Assembly: GCA_020057085.1 (NCBI GenBank)
Contig: JAGVGO010000112.1
Span: forward strand, 1 to 44,952
Direction: 5' to 3'
Length of the DNA: 44,952 nucleotides
Source of the DNA: Planctomycetota bacterium
GTDB taxonomy: Bacteria; Planctomycetota; Uabimicrobiia; Uabimicrobiales; JABWCH01
A program made the position numbers and the translations under genes. Under the pieces are notes generated by a model that had not been told where the DNA came from, ran no database searches, and was given only the letters and a program-made list of their open reading frames with translations. Positions 17,295-24,126 of this stretch are shown here, one piece after another (position 1 is the stretch's first letter; every line of letters starts with the position of its first letter).

Positions 17295-18982
17295 GGTCGG
17301 CTCCTTTCCTCGACATTCGCGATCAATTTTCCCGGATTCATGATACTGCACGGATCCACAATGCTTTTATAAGATTGCAAGAGAGTTGCAGCCAGCGTCC
17401 CCACTTGCTGTTCCAGCCAGGGAGCATGATCGAGGCCGATGCCATGGTGGTGGCTCAAAGCGCCGCCCGCGCACAAAATCGCCTCCGAGGCCACGCGCTT
17501 GATCTCGTGCCATTGCGCCAGCTCTTTTCCCAGCACCGGCTGCGCCAGGATGATAAAGTAGAGTGAGCTGCCGTTCGGGTAGACGTGCGAGATATGTGCC
17601 ATGACGAGTCCCGGCAGCCCCAGCTCTCTCAGGCAACGAATTATCTTCTCGCGCACAGTGTGGTAGAGCGGCAGCAAACAGTGCCATTCGCATGCCGTTT
17701 CCAGGGTATCGATGAGCAGCCCGCGATCAATGAGTTCGTCGCGCAGATAAGGATTGTCATAGCGATGGCGGTACCACATCTTGACCGGTTGAGTACCCAA
17801 GACAAAAGCGCGGGCCGACGCGCGGGCGATCTTGAGGTATCTTTGTTCTGCCGCCACCTCGATCTTGTTTCCTTCGGCGCCGAACAAGAACAGGCTGCGC
17901 TCATGTGCAAGAAAACCGCGGGCGGCCATACGGCCCAGCAGCATGTCGGCAAGCGACTTGAGCCATGGCGTCTTCGGCCATTTGGCTACAGCGAGAGCTA
18001 AATCGGTCTCCCCACCATCGAGCAGACGCACAAGCGTAGGTCTTGCCCCGTTCGTGACGAGTTGCCGTACGAGCCGCACGCCGTCCACAAAAGTCGGAAA
18101 AACATAGGCGCGGTAAAATTTCTTCTGCGCCAGCGGCCGGATACGTAAGCGCACGCGCGAGATGATGCCCAAAACGCCTTCGCTGCCGACCACCACTTGT
18201 TTGATGTCCGGCCCGGTGGCGCTGGCAGGGGTGGCCGGCGTCTCGATAATGCCGCGCGGCGTGATGAGACGCACGCTTTCCACCATGTCCTCGATCTTGC
18301 CGTAACGATTGGAAAATTGTCCGGCCGAGCGCGTTGCCACCCAGCCGCCGAGCGTCGAGTATGTAAAAGATTCAGGAAAATGCCCCAGGGTAAAACCGCG
18401 TTCCTCCAGATAACTCTCCAGGTCTGGGCCGAGAAGGCCAGCCTCGGCTTCCACCAGGAGCGACTCGGCGGTCAAGGCGATGATGCGGTTGAGTTTTTTG
18501 AGATCGAGGCTGAGTACCGCGCTGTGCCTCTTACCCGCTACCGCTTCCACACCGCCGACGACACTGGTGCCACCGCCGAAAGGAACGAGCGCCACCTTTT
18601 GTGCTTCGGCCCAACGCAAGAGTTCGATGATCTGGCTTTCTTGCTGCGGCCAGGCTACGGCGTCTGGGAAAGGCAGCTCCTGACGATAGCGCAGGCGGAT
18701 GAGATCGTGGTAGCTTTTGCCCACGGCATGTGTCAGGCGGTCCAGCCGAGAAGAAGATACTCCGTTCGTGCCCAAGAGTCCGGCCAAAAATTCCATGTGC
18801 TGCGGCGACAGGCGACTTGCGGGCATAGTAAAGTCGTCGAGCTTGGGCACAGGCAACACCATGGCTCCTTCCGGCAGGTTGAAGTGGTTGCGCAAAAAAG
18901 GCAGCAACTTGGGCCGTGCTTCCATAGCGAAGCGTTTTTCCGGGTCGCCCCATCCCCACCATTTCACTTGCGGCTCAGCCAT
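17291..18982 (-). CDS. FAD-binding oxidoreductase, alkyl-dihydroxyacetonephosphate synthase (AGPS)-like
   Basis: WWGWGDPEKRF N-terminus, PFGGGTSVVGG FAD-binding loop, GALSHHHGIGLDHAPWLEQQ C-terminal motif; start MAEPQVKWWGWGDP at 18982. Confidence 0.8.
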   Translation of the reverse strand: MAEPQVKWWGWGDPEKRFAMEARPKLLPFLRNHFNLPEGAMVLPVPKLDDFTMPASRLSPQHMEFLAGLLGTNGVSSSRLDRLTHAVGKSYHDLIRLRYRQELPFPDAVAWPQQESQIIELLRWAEAQKVALVPFGGGTSVVGGVEAVAGKRHSAVLSLDLKKLNRIIALTAESLLVEAEAGLLGPDLESYLEERGFTLGHFPESFTYSTLGGWVATRSAGQFSNRYGKIEDMVESVRLITPRGIIETPATPASATGPDIKQVVVGSEGVLGIISRVRLRIRPLAQKKFYRAYVFPTFVDGVRLVRQLVTNGARPTLVRLLDGGETDLALAVAKWPKTPWLKSLADMLLGRMAARGFLAHERSLFLFGAEGNKIEVAAEQRYLKIARASARAFVLGTQPVKMWYRHRYDNPYLRDELIDRGLLIDTLETACEWHCLLPLYHTVREKIIRCLRELGLPGLVMAHISHVYPNGSSLYFIILAQPVLGKELAQWHEIKRVASEAILCAGGALSHHHGIGLDHAPWLEQQVGTLAATLLQSYKSIVDPCSIMNPGKLIANVEERSRP

Positions 18983-19215
18983 AACTGGCACCTTTCTTCC
19001 CAGTGCAAAGCACGGGGAAAACGTGTTCAAACATTGCTAGATTTTTGAAAAAAAATTTGACTACCCCATAAACTCCAGCTATAATCCCATTTTTGAGGAT
19101 TGTTTTGATCTCTGGTTGGGTAAATTCCTGCCACAATTTTTCAACTCTAAGAGTCAAAATTCTATTGGTCGGCGTTTCTCCTCCACCACAACCAGTTGCT
19201 GTGGATTCCAGGAAT

Positions 19216-19431
19216 ATGGATGATGATTTACGGTCGGTGGGCCTTTTTTCCGCCCCAGAGCCAAGATGGTTGGGGGCATCTTTGATGTTGCTGGGTTTTC
19301 TTACTTTATTTGTGTGGCAAAACCTGTTGACGTTGCTGGTCTTCTTTTGGGCTCTGCCATATTGTCTATGGAATCCGTCTTTATACGCTGTACGGTGGTC
19401 AAAATGGATCCCAACGCCAATGTCGAATTAA
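19216..19431 (+). CDS. Possible small membrane protein
   Basis: MDDDLRSVGLFSAPEPRWLGASLMLLGFLTLFVWQNLLTLLVFFWALPYCLW; hydrophobic; overlaps the downstream HTH gene start by 28 bp. Confidence 0.35.
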   Translation: MDDDLRSVGLFSAPEPRWLGASLMLLGFLTLFVWQNLLTLLVFFWALPYCLWNPSLYAVRWSKWIPTPMSN

Positions 19432-19733
19432 ATAAATTGTTAGGTCTGGATAAGATTATCCACGAACGCCTACGCCTGGGGATTATGGTTGCTTTGAGCG
19501 TGTCCGAATCTCTGACTTTTCAAGAGTTGAAACAAACACTCAAAGCGACGGATGGAAATTTGAGTGTACACCTCAGGCTTTTGGAAAACCACGGATACAT
19601 TTCCGTCGAAAAAAAATTTATAGATAGAAAACCTTGCAGCACTTATCGACTGTCACCACAAGGCAAAAGTTTATTTCAAGAATATATCCGACAATTGGAA
19701 AAGCTGATTCAAGAAATACAACAACACGAATAA
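19404..19733 (+). CDS. Winged-helix transcriptional regulator (HTH_34/MarR-like)
   Basis: RLGIMVALSVSESLTFQELKQTLKATDGNLSVHLRLLENHGYISVEKKFIDRKPCSTYRLSPQGKSLFQEYI; start MDPNANVELNKLLGLD. Confidence 0.85.
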   Translation: MDPNANVELNKLLGLDKIIHERLRLGIMVALSVSESLTFQELKQTLKATDGNLSVHLRLLENHGYISVEKKFIDRKPCSTYRLSPQGKSLFQEYIRQLEKLIQEIQQHE

Positions 19734-19775
19734 TTTGACTTCGAAAAATCTGTTTCAAGGCTAAAATCAAACTTT

Positions 19776-19978
19776 TGTACTGGTCAAGAAGATGTTGTAC
19801 AAGGGAGCGTGATCCTAGTCCTGGAGCGCAGCGATGAGCGTCGGGCAACGACTGGACGCACCGACACGTGCAAACTTATCAATGTAAGCAATCCTAAACA
19901 GATCGCCGGCCTGCGCCATATCGCGTAAGGACTGGGATCAGCGCGACCGTACTGTTCAAGATGTTGTTGACCGGAACA
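19776..19978. mobile_element. 203-bp quasi-palindromic element
   Basis: Imperfect inverted repeat arms (19776-19821 vs 19929-19978); flanked by CTAAAATCAA[A/C]CTTT at 19761-19775 and 19979-19993. Confidence 0.65.
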
Positions 19979-20019
19979 CTAAAATCAACCTTTCTATTAT
20001 TCAATAAAAAGAAGGCGCT

Positions 20020-20931
20020 ATGGCTGACTTTACACAGAAGTTGGAGCAGATTCGATCCATTCTTGGCACACCATACTGTGCTGGAAACGGTTACTCCATT
20101 TACAACTGTGATTGCTTGGAGGCTATGAGATATCTCCCTTCCTCATTGATTGATCTGACGGTAACAAGTCCACCTTATAACATAGGAAAAGAATATGAGA
20201 GAGTTCTTCCTTTGGAAGAATACTTAACTTGGTGTGAACAATGGATCAAAGAAATTTACCGTCTAACATCTCCCAATGGTGCATTCTGGCTCAATGTAGG
20301 TTATATTTCAATCCCACAAAAGGCTAAGGCTATTCCTTTGCCTTATTTACTTTGGAACCGAATTCCTTTCTATCTTATTCAAGAAGTGGTCTGGAACTAC
20401 GGCGCCGGGATAGCTGGAAAGAAATTTTTGTCGCCTCGCAATGAGAAATTTCTATGGTATGTCAAGAACAAGGACTCCTACCTATTCAATTTAGACGACA
20501 TCCGCGACCCTGATGTAAAGTACCCCAACCAAAAGAAAAACGGGAAACTTCGCTGTAATACTATTGGCAAGAATCCTTCAGATGTGTGGGAGATAGCTAA
20601 AGTTACGTCTGGCCAAAATCGCTCTTCACCTGAACGTACTCCTCATCCAGCACAATTCCCACGAGACCTTATTGACCGAATTATCAAAGGTTTTTCCAAG
20701 CCGGGCGATTTGGTTATGGACCCTTTCATGGGATCTGGTACCACTGCAGAGGCTTCGGTAATGTGTGGTAGGTACACAATCGGTTTTGAAATCAATATTT
20801 CTTATTGCAAGTATATTGCCTACCGCCTTCAGAAATGTCGCTATAACTCGGTTAATCACTCATTGGAAATCGATAATAAACAATCTTCTCAATCTCAGAG
20901 TACCCAACTTTCTCTGTTTGAATCTTTATAA
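20020..20931 (+). CDS. Type II DNA methyltransferase (N4-cytosine/N6-adenine class)
   Basis: VTSPPYNIG catalytic motif, DLVMDPFMGSGTTAEASVMCGRYTIGFEI SAM-binding motif. Confidence 0.92.
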   Translation: MADFTQKLEQIRSILGTPYCAGNGYSIYNCDCLEAMRYLPSSLIDLTVTSPPYNIGKEYERVLPLEEYLTWCEQWIKEIYRLTSPNGAFWLNVGYISIPQKAKAIPLPYLLWNRIPFYLIQEVVWNYGAGIAGKKFLSPRNEKFLWYVKNKDSYLFNLDDIRDPDVKYPNQKKNGKLRCNTIGKNPSDVWEIAKVTSGQNRSSPERTPHPAQFPRDLIDRIIKGFSKPGDLVMDPFMGSGTTAEASVMCGRYTIGFEINISYCKYIAYRLQKCRYNSVNHSLEIDNKQSSQSQSTQLSLFESL

Positions 20932-21671
20932 GGTAGAGCTTTATTTTTAAAATTACATATCTTGGCATCATTACCGTTGTAGTTGAGCAACTCGCGGACT
21001 GTATAAATATCACATTGTTTAAGATATTCTGTATTTTGTGATCCGATCCCTGGCAAGAGCGATACAGGGGCATTCTGCCTATAGTTACCAGGCACTACCA
21101 AAAGCTTCGACTCATAAACATAGTCAGGTAATCCAGCCATTTGGCCAGTAGGAGCCTTTTGTGGCTGCCAGTCTGAGAAATCAATCCATCCAAAACGAAT
21201 TAAAGTTAAGATTTGTTGATAGAAATTTACCGTTATGTAATAGCCGGATTTGTCTTTGCACTCTTTATTTTTTTGCACTCCCTTCTGGCCAAAACTCCTG
21301 TTTCCAAATATCTTTGTTCCCAACTGTCCTGATGCCTTGATTTCAATTGAGAATCCATTGTCAGGTATGTAAACCAAGTCTTTCTCATCCTTTGCCGAGC
21401 CTCCTCTCCATTTTCCCCAACATCTCTTGCCTAGTTCATGAGCGAAAAGTTTCTCAAAGAAATACCCTACTACAGTAGCTGGTATATCAAGTTCTTGTAA
21501 TCGTAGACAAGTTTCTCCATAACCAATCTTGGTTTCCCAAAGTACTTGCCAGCAGAAGGTCGCAATTTTCTCTGTCTCATCAAGACTCAAAGGATGATTT
21601 CTGATTAGTTCTTTTGTCACAGCTTGATACAATGATTTGTCCTTCCCTTCGTAAGGAGACTGTAAGTTCAT
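20895..21671 (-). CDS. ScaI-like type II restriction endonuclease
   Basis: SPYEG.....ELIRNHPLS, KDLVYIPDNGFSIEIKASG (PD/D-ExK-like D...EIK), GNRSFGQ, KDKSGYYITVNF, IRFGWIDFSDW, TGQMAGL resemble the ScaI family from recall; convergent 37-bp overlap with the methyltransferase. Confidence 0.7.
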   Translation of the reverse strand: MNLQSPYEGKDKSLYQAVTKELIRNHPLSLDETEKIATFCWQVLWETKIGYGETCLRLQELDIPATVVGYFFEKLFAHELGKRCWGKWRGGSAKDEKDLVYIPDNGFSIEIKASGQLGTKIFGNRSFGQKGVQKNKECKDKSGYYITVNFYQQILTLIRFGWIDFSDWQPQKAPTGQMAGLPDYVYESKLLVVPGNYRQNAPVSLLPGIGSQNTEYLKQCDIYTVRELLNYNGNDAKICNFKNKALPYKDSNRESWVL

Positions 21672-21672
21672 T

Positions 21673-21900
21673 TTACCATTCCTTAAACATTTCTTCTAAT
21701 TTAATACCAAGAGCTTCGGCGAACCGTACAATGTTAATAAGAGACACATTTCTTTCTCCTCTTTCTACGCTTCCTACGTATGTCCGGTGGAGTCCGCTGC
21801 GGAAAGACAGTTGTTCTTGGCTCAGTTTTTGAGCAAGACGAAGTTCCCGAAGCCTAGCTCCAAAGCGATGAAGTATATCTTCTAATGTTTTTGTTTTCAT
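21673..21900 (-). CDS. XRE-family HTH, candidate restriction-modification controller (C) protein
   Basis: LRLAQKLSQEQLSFRSGLHRTYVGSVERGERNVSLINIVRFAEALGI, 75 aa, immediately upstream of the endonuclease on the same strand. Confidence 0.8.
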   Translation of the reverse strand: MKTKTLEDILHRFGARLRELRLAQKLSQEQLSFRSGLHRTYVGSVERGERNVSLINIVRFAEALGIKLEEMFKEW

Positions 21901-22002
21901 TGACTTACATCCTAAAGACGAAAGTTTATACCCGGCCCAGTGGAAATAAATACGGGGTTAAGTGAGATATTAGCGGCATATGATTCCAATTGGACATGGC
22001 AA

Positions 22003-22072
22003 TTGATGTCTGTGTAAAAAATAAAATTTTGTCTTGCCGCATCCGCGGCGGGGATTTTTACACACGCATCAA
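22003..22072. repeat. 70-bp hairpin element
   Basis: TTGATGTCTGTGTAAAAA ... TTTTTACACACGCATCAA (16/18 complementary) with internal GCCGC/GCGGC. Confidence 0.8.
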
Positions 22073-22500
22073 TACAATATTTTCTCGTTTTGCTATCTTT
22101 TTCTTTGGCTTATTTTGCTTTATTCCAGCGGAGCTATCATCTGTCTATTCCTAAAATACAAGGTCTTATGCCTGGGATAATTATTTTTTTCCAAAAGCCT
22201 TAGAATACAGGGCTTGAGATGGCTATTTGGGCATAACTATCAGAAACCACAATGGTTGGTAAATTGACGCGCTAATAAAAAATTAACCCAACCGAGAGCA
22301 TTTCTTTTGCATTTAGACATTGGTAACAAAATGATGACTTTATGTCTACAGACTATAAGTAGCATTTTATAATTCAATGCTCAAACGCGACGGCGAGCAG
22401 GGTGACAATCTTTTGCCGTTGGGAACATCATCTTGCCAAATAGATGTGCGTGTGGTACAGTAAGTAGGTGCAGTAGAGATTGCGTATCATGTACCTTTAG

Positions 22501-22656
22501 TCGCCGTCAAAAAATAAATGTCAATATTTGCGCCGAGATTTTGGGCAATGGCGAGAAGTGACCGAAGGCGCATAGCCATAGTTCTGTAACTGAGGGCACG
22601 ACGATGCCATTGCCCAAAAGATCAAGAAAAAAATTGACACTTATTTTTTGACGGCT
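22501..22656. mobile_element. Long-inverted-repeat (MITE-like) element, copy 1
   Basis: GCCGTCAAAAAATAAATGTCAAT ... ATTGACACTTATTTTTTGACGGC; internal GGGCAATGGC/GCCATTGCCC stem; CCTTTAG direct repeat at 22494-22500 and 22657-22663; homologous to 44802-44952 in reverse orientation. Confidence 0.85.
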
Positions 22657-22700
22657 CCTTTAGCGTATATCGTTTTGTCGAGAGAAATGGAAGTTAAGTT

Positions 22701-24113
22701 ATGGCGGAAAATAAGTTTTGGGAAAGATTGTTGCGCCACAAAGCCAAGGTGGTGAAGGCAGTGTTATTGGCGTTTGCCCGGCAGCTTCCGGTAATCGGCA
22801 ATGTGGTAGAGGCGTTCCGCGAAGTGGAAAAGGAACTCGATTTGCGCAGCATAGACAACAAGATGGTGCTACTCGCTCGCGGTATCAAACTCGACGAAAA
22901 CACTGCCAGACGTATTGAAGAGGCGGACGAGACATCTCTGAGCGAGGCGCTTGCTGAGGGGGTGCAGGCTGTACCGCACCCACAGCGGGCAGCTCTCGAA
23001 CAATTGGCTGGCCAACTGGCCAAAACGCAGAACCACGAGGAGCGGCGGGAACTCGTCGCGCGTGCAAGCGACAGCGCCATGACCTGGATGGCCGAAGTAG
23101 TGACTCAGACGCGCTCGTCGTTTCGCCGGTCGCTGCACGAGCGCAGGAGCCAGGAACGGCTGTTCAAGCCGGGTGAATTGATCGCCGAGCGTTTCCAGGT
23201 GCTGGAACTGGCCGGTTGGGGCGGCATGGGTACGGTGTATAAGGTGCAAGACCAGTTGCTTGGCGAATGGCGTGCCATCAAGACCATTGCCGAAAATCTC
23301 AACAGCGAAGAAAAGTTCCGCAAGCGTTTTCTCGGCGAAGTGAAAATCGCCACCCGTCTCGCCCACCCCAACATTGTCCGTGTTTACGACGTAGGTATTA
23401 GCAATGGCCTCTTATTCCTCAGTATGGAATGGATCGAGGGACAAAGCCTGCGTCAAATGTTGTGCGAACAAGGTGTCCTGGCCTGGACGCGCGTCCACAA
23501 TATACTTCTCGCCACCGGCGAAGCGGTGTCGTTTGCCCACAACCAGGGCATTTTGCATCTCGATATCAAGCCGGAAAACATTGTGATCGCTGAAGATGGT
23601 ACGGTGAAACTGGTTGACTTCGGCCTGGCGCAGGCGCTCGACCGTGACAATTTCGTGCAACTGTCGGCACGCGCCGGTACCTATGGCTACATGGCTCCCG
23701 AACAATACGAGGGCGGCGGACTCAGTACCGCGAGCGACATTTTTGCCCTGGGCGTGCTTGCCTACGAAATGGTGAGCGGCCAAATACCACTCGGCGTGTT
23801 CGAATCGCCCAGCCGTATGTGCGGCGATATACCACCGCGTGCTACGCAGGCGATCATGGCATCGCTGCAGCGTAATCCGGCAGAACGTCCGCAGAGCGTG
23901 GAAGAGTGGCGGCTGGGCTGGCTGGAGTCGCCTGGCAAAACAAAGAGTCGCGGGTTCGCATGGTCTCGTGCCTTGTTCGGCCTGGTCACCGGCGGTATCC
24001 TTGGCCTGTTGATCGGTTTTAGCGAGAGAAATCCTGGGCTGATGCTGGCCACGACCGCAGTGGGCGCATTTCTCGGCCTTATCGTCGCTAGCCTGTGGTT
24101 CAACAAAGAGTAA
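22701..24113 (+). CDS. Serine/threonine protein kinase with C-terminal TM helices
   Basis: AGWGGMGTVYKVQD, HLDIKPENIVI, VDFGLA, GTYGYMAPEQ. Confidence 0.95.
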   Translation: MAENKFWERLLRHKAKVVKAVLLAFARQLPVIGNVVEAFREVEKELDLRSIDNKMVLLARGIKLDENTARRIEEADETSLSEALAEGVQAVPHPQRAALEQLAGQLAKTQNHEERRELVARASDSAMTWMAEVVTQTRSSFRRSLHERRSQERLFKPGELIAERFQVLELAGWGGMGTVYKVQDQLLGEWRAIKTIAENLNSEEKFRKRFLGEVKIATRLAHPNIVRVYDVGISNGLLFLSMEWIEGQSLRQMLCEQGVLAWTRVHNILLATGEAVSFAHNQGILHLDIKPENIVIAEDGTVKLVDFGLAQALDRDNFVQLSARAGTYGYMAPEQYEGGGLSTASDIFALGVLAYEMVSGQIPLGVFESPSRMCGDIPPRATQAIMASLQRNPAERPQSVEEWRLGWLESPGKTKSRGFAWSRALFGLVTGGILGLLIGFSERNPGLMLATTAVGAFLGLIVASLWFNKE

Positions 24114-24126
24114 AAAGGAGCAAAGA

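Noticed and set aside
16527-17372. 281-aa plus-strand ORF antisense to the lipid kinase
   Set aside because: Shadow of a well-supported CDS.
18197-19048. 283-aa plus-strand ORF antisense to the AGPS-like gene
   Set aside because: Shadow of a well-supported CDS.
19776-19978. Integron attC site or retron msr-msd as explanation of the quasi-palindrome
   Set aside because: No GTTRRRY/RYYYAAC core sites at the ends, no integrase or reverse transcriptase nearby, and flanking direct repeats fit an insertion better.
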